The position numbers were made by a program, and so were the translations under genes. This document shows positions 41,572 to 49,684 of a DNA stretch of 64,000 nucleotides, piece by piece. Each line of letters opens with the position of its first letter. Positions within the stretch are counted from its first letter, which is position 1. The notes under the pieces are model-generated. The model did no database searches and was not told the origin of the DNA. It worked only from the letters and a program-made list of their open reading frames with translations. Origin of the DNA: Dokdonia donghaensis DSW-1 (GTDB lineage Bacteria; Bacteroidota; Bacteroidia; Flavobacteriales; Flavobacteriaceae); assembly GCF_001653755.1 (NCBI RefSeq), contig NZ_CP015125.1, positions 1,869,501 through 1,933,500 of the forward strand. Reading direction: 5' to 3'.

Positions 41572-44500
41572 ATGAACAAATATTACGTTTTTCTTAACTT
41601 CTTACTAGCCCTCTTCTTAAGTGGTTGTGCGACGTATGCCCCTAAGTATGCAAATGAAGTAGCTGAGCCTCAAAATTTTGATAGTAGTACGCTTTCGCGA
41701 AAGCGTATACATAAAACATTTTACCTCATAGGTGACGCCGGAGGTGATAGTGATGGCGGTAGTACATATGCGCTTGATGCTTTCAAAAAAGTAATAGATA
41801 CGGCAGATACTAAGGATGACTATGCAGTCTTTCTGGGAGATAATATTTATGATGCTGGGTTACCAAAAAAAGATCACCCAGAGCGCGCAGAAGCAGAGCG
41901 CAGGCTAGATATACAAATCGCAGCTGTAGAAAACTTTAAGGGGAAAACACTTTTTATACCTGGTAATCACGACTGGTATGCAGGTGGAGTAGAAGGAGTA
42001 AAACGCCAAGAAAAGTATATTGAAAAAGCACTAGATGATAAAGAAGCTTTTCAGCCAGAAAATGGATGCCCTATCGAGATGAAAGAGGTAAGTGATGATG
42101 TGGAGTTAATGATTATAGACACGCAGTGGTATCTAGAAGACTGGGATGAAAATCCTACTATAAATGATAATTGTAATATCCGTACTCGTGAGGGGCTATT
42201 TTTAGAAATAGAAAATGAGTTTAAAAAGAATAATGAGAAAACGATAGTTGTTGTAATGCATCACCCTATGTATACAAATGGGGTACACGGTGGTAAATTC
42301 AGTTTTGATAAGCAATTATATCCTACGCAAAGTAAGTTTCCGCTTCCGGTGCTTGCTTCTCTTGTAGCACAGATTAGATCGCAAGGTGGTGTTTCTATTC
42401 AAGATAGATACAATAAACGCTACAATGAGCTTATGAAACGTATAGCGGTACTTGCTACAGATACAGATAAAGTAATTTTTGCATCTGGTCACGAGCACAG
42501 TATACAATATATAGAAAAGGACGGTATCAAGCAGATAGTGAGCGGAGCAGGAGCAAAAAACTCTGCAGCAGCGCTGGGAGAAGACGGGCTTTTCTCTTAC
42601 GGAGGTCAAGGCTTTGCTATATTAGATATTTATGAAGACGAGTCTTCGGCAGTGCGATTTTATGCGGCAAACCAAGGAGAGCCAAAATTATTATTTACAT
42701 CACAAGTACACCCACCTCGCGAGCCGGTTAATCTAGACTCGCTGCCAGAGTTCTATCCAGAGACGGTAATGGCAACGGTATATGAGCAAAATGATACAGA
42801 TGTCTCAGATGTACATACGTCACTCTGGGGAGATCATTATAGAGAAGTTTATGGTACACCTGTTACAGCTACTGTTGCAACGCTAGACACGCTTATGGGA
42901 GGTTTTACAGTAGACAGAAAGGGTGGTGGACACCAGACACGCTCTTTACGACTTAAGGATAAAGACGGGCGCGCTTATAACTTGAGAGCCGTACGCAAGA
43001 GTGCAGTTCAGTTCTTACAGAGCGTGGCATTTAAGGATAATTTTATTCAAGAAGATTTTAGAGATACTTTTACAGAAGACTTAATTCTTGATTTTTACAC
43101 ATCTGCACATCCTTATGCCTCACTTGCGGTGGCACAACTCTCTGATGCGGTAGGTATATACCATACTAACCCGCGTTTAATTTATGTACCTAAGCATAAA
43201 GCTCTTGGTAAGTATAATGCGGATTATGGAGATGAACTATATCTCATAGAAGAACGACCAGACGAAGATTTTACAGATGTAGACTCTTTTGGAAACCCAG
43301 ATAGTATAGATAGTACAGATGATGTATATGAAAATTTAAGAGATGATGAGGAGTACCAGATAGATGAAGCATCTTACCTGAGGGCACGTATTTTTGATAT
43401 GCTTATAGGTGATTGGGACCGTCACGCAGACCAGTGGAGGTGGGCTCGATTTGATAACAAGGACACGAAGGTGTACAGACCTATACCACGTGATAGAGAT
43501 CAAGTATTTTCAAAATTTGATGGAGCAATCTTAGGTCTTCTTAAAACGCTTATCCCAGCGGTAAAACAGTTTCAAAACTATGATGGAGATCTAGAAAACG
43601 TAAAGTGGATTAATGAAGCGGGTATAAAAATGGATCGCGCATTGCTCAAAAATGCCGTAAAAGAAGACTGGTTACGTGAGGCCACATATCTACAAGAAAA
43701 CCTGACAGATCAAGAGATAGATGAGGCTTTTAATGCATTGCCTCTAGAGGTGCAAAACCTCGGAGTTGATGAAATTAAAAAGAGCCTGCGAGAAAGAAGG
43801 TCTAACATTGTAGATATAGCAGAAACTTACTATGACTATATCTCTACACTCGTAATACTTACGGGAACAGATAAAGATGATCACTTTGAGATTACAAGAG
43901 GTGATGAGAGTACTAGAGTACAAATCTCTAGAATAAAAGATGGAGAGGTTAAAAAACCTTTTGTAGATAGAACGATCTCATCTCAAGAAACCAGCGAAAT
44001 ATGGATTTACGGTCTCGATGATGATGATGTCTTTAAAGTAACAGGTGGAGGTAAGCGACCTATTAAAATGAAAATTGTAGGTGGTCAAAATAACGATATT
44101 TATGAAATAAAAGACGGTCGTAGACTTAAAGTGTATGAGCATAAAACAAAGCCAAATACCGTAAAAGAAAAGAGCGGAGCAAATGTAAAGTATTCAAATA
44201 TCTATAACTTTAATACATACAACCCACTCAAGAAAAAAAGTACAGCAAATAGTACATTACCAGCCATAGGTTTTAACCCAGATGATGGGCTTCTAATAGG
44301 CGTGACTAATGTGTTTTCTACATATGGGTTTAAAAATGACCCTTTTAGTAGCAGGCATACCCTTAATGCTACATATTCATTTGCGACAGAGTCACTTAAT
44401 TTAAAATATGAAGGCGACTTTGCAAATGCTTTCGGACAGTGGAATCTCGTAGTAGGAGGTAAGTTTACAAACGAGGCATTCTCCCGTAACTTCTTTGGTT

Positions 44501-45294
44501 TTGGAAATGAAACAGTAAATAATGACGACGATTTAGGACTCGACTTTAACCGTGTACGTAATGGCGAGATTGGTGCACACATAGGTGTAGAGAGTGATAA
44601 TACCTATGGTAGTAAACTACGTTTTGTAGCAAACTTTGAGCGTATAGAAATAGAGCAAACAGGAGGACGTATTATAGATGATGCTACACTATTTACTCCA
44701 GAAACAGATAACTTTTTTGGAGGGCAATCTTTTATAGGTGTAGAAGGTTCATACAGTTATGTAAGTGCAGATAATCAAGCAAACCCAACTAGAGGTATGG
44801 AGTTTGAAACAGTGATAGGTGCAAAGCGCAATTTGAGCTCTGGAGATAGAATGTATGCATACATTAACCCAAAAATAGGCTTTTATAATGCGCTTTCGCG
44901 AAATAGGAAATTAGTCTTAAAAACACTCGTACAATCACAAATAAGAATAGGTGACGACTTTGAATTTTATCAAGCAGCCTCCCTAGGAGCAAGAACAGGG
45001 TTGAGAGGTTATCGTTTTAATAGATTTACCGGGGAGTCATCACTAGCAGCTTCTGGAGATATAAGATATAGTTTTGATCGTTTTAGTACAGGTCTTATCC
45101 CGATACAGCTAGGAGTTTTTGGAGGAGGCGATGTAGGTCGTGTGTGGGTTGATGGTGAAGACAGTAAGAAATGGCACAACGACTTTGGAGGTGGTTTCTG
45201 GATAAATATGGTAGAAACCGTATCTGGACAAATAGGAGCCTTTGCTGGTGAAGACGGGATGCGTATAGACTTTAGATTTGGAGTTAGATTGTAA
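41572..45294 (+). CDS. lipoprotein with metallophosphoesterase, kinase-like and Omp85-like barrel domains
   Basis: 1240 residues from the Met at 41572. The frame opens at a TTG at 41530, but only the shorter start gives a clean lipoprotein signal (FLSGC, Cys19). Domains in order: (1) calcineurin-like phosphoesterase (about 48-370) with all metal motifs: GDAGG (54-58), GDNIYD (89-94), GNHDW (131-135), MHHPMY (229-234), GHEHS (306-310). (2) Kinase-like core (about 420-680): Gly-rich GGFTVDRKGGG, Lys476, catalytic-loop-like GDWDRHADQW (613-622), and PRDRDQVF, resembling Fam20/HipA-type kinases. (3) Asp-rich GxDxDD segments. (4) Barrel with LRGY (1144-1147), the Omp85 loop-6 motif. Surface hydrolase or transporter role is inference. 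Confidence 0.85.
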   Translation: MNKYYVFLNFLLALFLSGCATYAPKYANEVAEPQNFDSSTLSRKRIHKTFYLIGDAGGDSDGGSTYALDAFKKVIDTADTKDDYAVFLGDNIYDAGLPKKDHPERAEAERRLDIQIAAVENFKGKTLFIPGNHDWYAGGVEGVKRQEKYIEKALDDKEAFQPENGCPIEMKEVSDDVELMIIDTQWYLEDWDENPTINDNCNIRTREGLFLEIENEFKKNNEKTIVVVMHHPMYTNGVHGGKFSFDKQLYPTQSKFPLPVLASLVAQIRSQGGVSIQDRYNKRYNELMKRIAVLATDTDKVIFASGHEHSIQYIEKDGIKQIVSGAGAKNSAAALGEDGLFSYGGQGFAILDIYEDESSAVRFYAANQGEPKLLFTSQVHPPREPVNLDSLPEFYPETVMATVYEQNDTDVSDVHTSLWGDHYREVYGTPVTATVATLDTLMGGFTVDRKGGGHQTRSLRLKDKDGRAYNLRAVRKSAVQFLQSVAFKDNFIQEDFRDTFTEDLILDFYTSAHPYASLAVAQLSDAVGIYHTNPRLIYVPKHKALGKYNADYGDELYLIEERPDEDFTDVDSFGNPDSIDSTDDVYENLRDDEEYQIDEASYLRARIFDMLIGDWDRHADQWRWARFDNKDTKVYRPIPRDRDQVFSKFDGAILGLLKTLIPAVKQFQNYDGDLENVKWINEAGIKMDRALLKNAVKEDWLREATYLQENLTDQEIDEAFNALPLEVQNLGVDEIKKSLRERRSNIVDIAETYYDYISTLVILTGTDKDDHFEITRGDESTRVQISRIKDGEVKKPFVDRTISSQETSEIWIYGLDDDDVFKVTGGGKRPIKMKIVGGQNNDIYEIKDGRRLKVYEHKTKPNTVKEKSGANVKYSNIYNFNTYNPLKKKSTANSTLPAIGFNPDDGLLIGVTNVFSTYGFKNDPFSSRHTLNATYSFATESLNLKYEGDFANAFGQWNLVVGGKFTNEAFSRNFFGFGNETVNNDDDLGLDFNRVRNGEIGAHIGVESDNTYGSKLRFVANFERIEIEQTGGRIIDDATLFTPETDNFFGGQSFIGVEGSYSYVSADNQANPTRGMEFETVIGAKRNLSSGDRMYAYINPKIGFYNALSRNRKLVLKTLVQSQIRIGDDFEFYQAASLGARTGLRGYRFNRFTGESSLAASGDIRYSFDRFSTGLIPIQLGVFGGGDVGRVWVDGEDSKKWHNDFGGGFWINMVETVSGQIGAFAGEDGMRIDFRFGVRL
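41688..41707. repeat. GCTTTCGCGAAAGC palindrome, 20-bp copy
   Basis: Inside the phosphoesterase-barrel gene, read LSRKR (residues 41-45) just after the lipoprotein linker. Confidence 0.95.
44894..44903. repeat. decayed palindrome copy, 10-bp inner core
   Basis: cgctttcgcgaaatagg: only tttcgcgaaa is still symmetric; encodes LSRNR in a barrel strand/loop. Confidence 0.5.
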
Positions 45295-45318
45295 AAATCT
45301 ATAACTCAAATAGCTTTA

Positions 45319-45352
45319 ATAAAAAAGGCTCCCAAGTGGGAGCTTTTTTTTA
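45319..45352. terminator. bidirectional terminator between the two tail-to-tail paralogues
   Basis: Stem gctccca / tgggagc with a one-base bulge, flanked by A6 and T7. Confidence 0.88.
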
Positions 45353-45372
45353 GTCTATTTTCAAGCATTCCT

Positions 45373-48300
45373 TTACAAACCTAATGATAACCCAAAACCT
45401 AGTCTGCCTCCTTCTGGACCGTAAAAATAATGTACATCTGTTTTAAGCACTGCAGCGGTAGTAAATTGTAATCCGCCGCCATAGCTGTAATGTAATGTGC
45501 TATCTTCATTTCCGCCAGTCCAGACGCGTCCCGTATCATAACCTACATAACCTTGCGCACGCACAGGGAATAAAAAGGTACGTATGGGTTTTAATTTAAA
45601 ACCTACATCTATAGATCCTGCAAGTGATTGCTCACCTCTAAAACGACCTTGTCTATAAGATCTTAATCCATTATTTGCACCTAGCGTTGCGAGTCTATAA
45701 AATGGAATATCTTCACCAAATCGTAACTCACTAGCAATACTTGTTTTTAAAACGATATTGCGTGATCTATCTATAGCATTCCAGAATGTAATACTAGGAT
45801 CTATGGCTCCCACATATTGCGATGAGGTAAGCTCATCTGCTACACTACTACGTATTGTAAAACGCATTCCTCTTGTGGTAAAAGCTTCATCATCTCTACT
45901 TTCATACTCATATTTCCCATTGAGGGAGAGATACGCTGTATTTGCTAGTGCAGGAGTTATGATATTTATATCTCTCAGATCTGTGTTTTCATAAGTAAGA
46001 TCAAATGCTGTAGAAGAGCCATATTCACCAGTATAGTATAGACCTATCCCACCTTGTAAATATTGAGTGTAAACTCTATTATCATCAAAGCTATTTGCAT
46101 TGTTCAAGCTACCATTACCTAGTCCAAAAAAGTTCTCTGTATAATTTGCAGAAGTCACGCGCCCAAAAGCTTTAAAATTCCAATCGTGAAAGAGGTGAGC
46201 CTTATGCCACTCTAGTGAAGCATATACCGCCTGTGTGAGTGATATATAACGGGCATCTAGCTCAATCTTTGTTTTAAAAGGGTGCCTCTCGTAACCCAAT
46301 GTAGATTTTCCAAAAATAAGTCGCGGTGAGAAGCCCTCATCCGGATTGTAATTTGCCTCAAGGCCAAAAGTGCCGCCGCTATCTGGTCTACGCTCGCTAT
46401 CATAAATATGATTCTCGTAAATATCATCTATATGGCGGGTGGCCTTCCCTTTATTTATAATTGTATTCTTATAAGACTTTTGATCATAAATGGTAACATT
46501 CTTTCCACCATTTACAGTAAACGTATCATTCTCTAGACCTCCTATAAGAGCCACTTTAATCGGGCTCTTATTTAAGCCATTTACTTCAAATATATCTTTA
46601 TCATCAAGCCCATAAATCCATATGTTTTCTGTCACGTCTTTATCCAGTGTTCGGTCAAAGAGTAGGGTGCCTTTCTCACCATCTTTAATGCGATAAGCCA
46701 TCACTCGTACATTTCCATTTGCCAGATTTTCAATGATAAAGTGATCATCTTTATCAGTTCCTTTAAGAGATACAAACTTGCTTAAATGGCTATAATAACG
46801 CTGTACGATATCGGAAAGATTACGCTTTCGCGAAAGCAAACTCTCCTGTATCTCCATCCACGTAGCATCTTGGATTTCTTTTGGAGCAGCTTTAAAAGCG
46901 CTTTGCACAACCTCTTCTGTAATTCGTTCTTGAATATAAATTACCTCCTCTAGCCAAAGCGATAGATCTGCCCGTTGTAATATGGCTCTGTCTAGGTTTA
47001 CGGCACTCTCGCTAAATTGCTCAATAAATGGAATGTCTGGTCCATAGTTACCAAACTGTCGCATCCCGCTCATTATTTTTTGTGCGTTTTCTAAAAATGC
47101 TCCGTCAAATTTTGCAAACACCTGATCTCTATCTCTGGGTACAGCAAGATATTTTATGACACCATCTGCCTCATCTACCTTATCTTGTGCCCAGCGCCAC
47201 TGGTCTTCGTGTCTATCCCAGTCACCTATGAGCATATCAAATATGCGCGCTCGTATGTACATACGCTCATTAAGCTGGTTAGACTCATCTTCGCGTAGTT
47301 CTTTAAATAAATCTGGTGTGCTTTCTACCTCATTGCTAAACTCAAACATATGTGACTTATTAAAGTCACCACTAGGTTTTTCTACAATCATATAAAGCAC
47401 ATTACCGTGGTCCTTATTAAAATTGCCTAGTGCTTTTTGCTTGGGTATATAATATAGTTTTGGGTGTGTGTGGGGGACATCTATAGCACCAGCAAGTCTT
47501 GGTATTGCAAATGCGCCATAAGGATGCGCGGCTGTATAAAAGTCTTCAATTACAGTTGCGGGAACGGTATCTTCAAAATAATTCTCGGCATCAAGATCAT
47601 TATACCCCGCCGATTTTAAAAAGGCAAGCGGATCTTTTGCAATAGCTCTCATATTATACTCACGCCCTTCTTTGTCCTCAAGGCGTAGACCATTAGTTTG
47701 ATTTCCGCCACCAGCGCGTTGCACCGTAAGACCACCATACAAGGTGTCGAGCAGGGCAACGGGAGCCTCGACAGGCACTCCATACACATACCTATAGTGC
47801 TTTCCCCAGAATTTCTCATACTTAGCACTTTTTAAAACACTTTCTTGGGGATAAATAGATGCCACCATCGTTTTTGGAAAACGTGTAGGAAGGCTGTCTA
47901 TGTTATAATCTTTAGGTTTTTGAAAAGCTGTTTTTGAGTATAGCTCTGTCAGGGTACCATCTTGTAATCCATAAAAATGAACAGAAGATGCGCCTCCCTC
48001 ATACAGTCTCACCTCAGAAAAGCCAGGTTTTGTAGACGTAAAAAGTCCTTTTTTACTCAATCTTGCAGGCTTTACAGAACTTCCCGTACCGGCAATAACT
48101 TGCTTTATTTCTCCCTGGTCTATGTATTGCATAGATCGCTCGTGTGAAGAGAGTATAATGACCCTAGGTGCGTCAAAACTAGCGAGCTCTATATGAGACA
48201 TAAGCTCGTTCATAAGTGGGTTATATCTGTCTTGCTTAGAAAGTCCTCCTTGTGATCGTAAAAACGACCAAAGTGTTCCCACGCCTGGGATAAAGAGATT

Positions 48301-49050
48301 TTCTGCCGTGGGACGATAAGTAACCTCAGCAGGAATTTCTCCTCCGTATACACCATTTGCATAGAGTGGGTGGTGCATCCCTATAATAATTGTTTTGTGA
48401 CGAGCCTTGCGTATCTCGCTACTTAGTAATGTCGTAAACTGCTCGCGTGTCTTAAGCTCACACTTGTCGTTCATCTCTTTTACTTTACTCCAGTCTTCTA
48501 TATACCACTGTGAGTTTATGAGAATGAGCTCAACTTCGTCATTAACTTCTATGGTTTCAAGAGGGCAGCCATTTTTAGGCATAAAATGATTTTCTTCGTC
48601 ATAAAAGTCTTCTATGGCATCTTCTATTTCTTCCATTCCCTTAAGACCAGTCTCGTTCCACTCAAGTTCTCCTGGTAAAAAGAGTGCGGTGCCCTTAAAG
48701 TTTTTTGTGATCTCAAGCTGTTGTAAAAGTTGTTTTTTACTGCGACTATCTTTTAGGTCATTGCGATGTAGGTTATCGCCCGTAAATAAAAAGTAATCTT
48801 CTTTTTTACTATGCTTTTTTATGTAGTTTCTTACACCATTTAGTAATGACTCATTTGCACCGCGCGCATAGGCACCAGCGTTACCTAGCTGGAAGAAACT
48901 TACATAATTTTGGCTGGTGTCAACTGTTATGTTATGTGTTTGTTCTCTATACAAGTCGTGATGTACAGCACAAGATGCACATAGTACTATGGCCCCTAGC
49001 AGGAGTAACTTTGTGATTATAAATGAAAGGGAGTGTACTGTTTTATTCAC
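45373..49050 (-). CDS. paralogue of the phosphoesterase/kinase-like/Omp85 protein with a degenerate phosphoesterase site
   Basis: 1225-residue lipoprotein (IVLCASC, Cys27), same architecture as its convergent neighbour. Phosphoesterase metal motifs have decayed: GDAG became GNAG (Asn57), GNHD became GELE (127-130), GHEH became SHER (302-305), although GDN (91-93) and MHHP (225-228) remain. Thus this domain is probably inactive. The kinase-like core is intact: Gly-rich GGLTVQRAGGGNQT, Lys472, GDWDRHEDQW (609-618), VPRDRDQVF. The barrel loop-6 motif reads LRSY (1129-1132) rather than LRGY. The gene contains a palindrome copy at 46824. Partnership with the active paralogue is inferred from adjacency. 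Confidence 0.85.
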   Translation of the reverse strand: MNKTVHSLSFIITKLLLLGAIVLCASCAVHHDLYREQTHNITVDTSQNYVSFFQLGNAGAYARGANESLLNGVRNYIKKHSKKEDYFLFTGDNLHRNDLKDSRSKKQLLQQLEITKNFKGTALFLPGELEWNETGLKGMEEIEDAIEDFYDEENHFMPKNGCPLETIEVNDEVELILINSQWYIEDWSKVKEMNDKCELKTREQFTTLLSSEIRKARHKTIIIGMHHPLYANGVYGGEIPAEVTYRPTAENLFIPGVGTLWSFLRSQGGLSKQDRYNPLMNELMSHIELASFDAPRVIILSSHERSMQYIDQGEIKQVIAGTGSSVKPARLSKKGLFTSTKPGFSEVRLYEGGASSVHFYGLQDGTLTELYSKTAFQKPKDYNIDSLPTRFPKTMVASIYPQESVLKSAKYEKFWGKHYRYVYGVPVEAPVALLDTLYGGLTVQRAGGGNQTNGLRLEDKEGREYNMRAIAKDPLAFLKSAGYNDLDAENYFEDTVPATVIEDFYTAAHPYGAFAIPRLAGAIDVPHTHPKLYYIPKQKALGNFNKDHGNVLYMIVEKPSGDFNKSHMFEFSNEVESTPDLFKELREDESNQLNERMYIRARIFDMLIGDWDRHEDQWRWAQDKVDEADGVIKYLAVPRDRDQVFAKFDGAFLENAQKIMSGMRQFGNYGPDIPFIEQFSESAVNLDRAILQRADLSLWLEEVIYIQERITEEVVQSAFKAAPKEIQDATWMEIQESLLSRKRNLSDIVQRYYSHLSKFVSLKGTDKDDHFIIENLANGNVRVMAYRIKDGEKGTLLFDRTLDKDVTENIWIYGLDDKDIFEVNGLNKSPIKVALIGGLENDTFTVNGGKNVTIYDQKSYKNTIINKGKATRHIDDIYENHIYDSERRPDSGGTFGLEANYNPDEGFSPRLIFGKSTLGYERHPFKTKIELDARYISLTQAVYASLEWHKAHLFHDWNFKAFGRVTSANYTENFFGLGNGSLNNANSFDDNRVYTQYLQGGIGLYYTGEYGSSTAFDLTYENTDLRDINIITPALANTAYLSLNGKYEYESRDDEAFTTRGMRFTIRSSVADELTSSQYVGAIDPSITFWNAIDRSRNIVLKTSIASELRFGEDIPFYRLATLGANNGLRSYRQGRFRGEQSLAGSIDVGFKLKPIRTFLFPVRAQGYVGYDTGRVWTGGNEDSTLHYSYGGGLQFTTAAVLKTDVHYFYGPEGGRLGFGLSLGL
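46824..46837. repeat. GCTTTCGCGAAAGC palindrome, 14-bp core copy
   Basis: Inside the paralogue gene, minus-strand reading LSRKR. Confidence 0.92.
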
Positions 49051-49122
49051 ATTTAAATTTTATTCAATCTACATATCATTTTTCACAAAAAATCTTACAG
49101 AAAGTCTAATTTTTGTTAAATA

Positions 49123-49156
49123 AAATTGCCTATTTCAATTAAGAAATAGGCAATTT
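49123..49156. terminator. hairpin between the paralogue and the small nuclease-like gene
   Basis: 14-bp perfect stem aaattgcctatttc / gaaataggcaattt. It follows the small gene on the minus strand, so it is a likely terminator. Confidence 0.8.
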
Positions 49157-49178
49157 AAAAACTAACACACACTTAGTA

Positions 49179-49556
49179 TTATATTCGAATGTAGCTCTTG
49201 TTTAGGTTCGTATCTGCTATCATATCACGTGTAAAACTTAGATGCCCTTTTGTGGTGATAATTCTAAAACGATAGTCTTTCATTTTTGTGAGTGTGTCTA
49301 GTAGTAGCCACTTGGTTTTAAGCAGCTGAGGTTTTGTAGATTTTAAACTCACCTCAAAGAAGTATTTTATGCCACGCTTTTCGGCCACGATATCTGGTAT
49401 GATGGTGTTTCCTGTTTCTTGTCTTGTAAAGGATGTAGGCGTCTCATACCCTGCTACATCTGCTTTGATATTTTCAAAACCTTTGTTTTCAAGATAGGTA
49501 ATGGTCGTGTTTAAAAATGCGTTGTTTTTGTTTTCTTCTTTGTCTAAATGTATCAT
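49179..49556 (-). CDS. small PD-(D/E)XK-like protein
   Basis: 125 residues from the Met at 49556; an upstream frame runs to 49586. The central pattern IIPDIVAEKRGIKYFFEVSLK (Pro54-Asp55, Glu68, and Lys72) resembles the PD-(D/E)XK nuclease fold, but the second acidic-Lys half is E-x-S-x-K rather than E-x-K. No function is known to me. It has no signal peptide. Could be a restriction-like or nuclease-like fold without activity. It precedes the T9SS endonuclease in the same strand direction; separated by 128 bp with a palindrome copy. Confidence 0.72.
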   Translation of the reverse strand: MIHLDKEENKNNAFLNTTITYLENKGFENIKADVAGYETPTSFTRQETGNTIIPDIVAEKRGIKYFFEVSLKSTKPQLLKTKWLLLDTLTKMKDYRFRIITTKGHLSFTRDMIADTNLNKSYIRI

Positions 49557-49646
49557 AACCCGTAAGATACAGTTGTAACATCCCATTTTGTACTAAAAAA
49601 GGGTTAAAAGAAAACGACACAATGTTAAAACCTAAAGGTGTAGTGG

Positions 49647-49666
49647 TACGCTTTCGCGAAAGCGTA
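49647..49666. repeat. GCTTTCGCGAAAGC palindrome, 20-bp copy
   Basis: Between the small nuclease-like gene and the secreted endonuclease stop codon (49685). Confidence 0.96.
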
Positions 49667-49684
49667 ATTACCCGAAGTGCTGTT

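Noticed and set aside
44202..44582. 126-codon minus-strand frame in the phosphoesterase-barrel gene
   Set aside because: Shadow frame inside a well-supported coding region.
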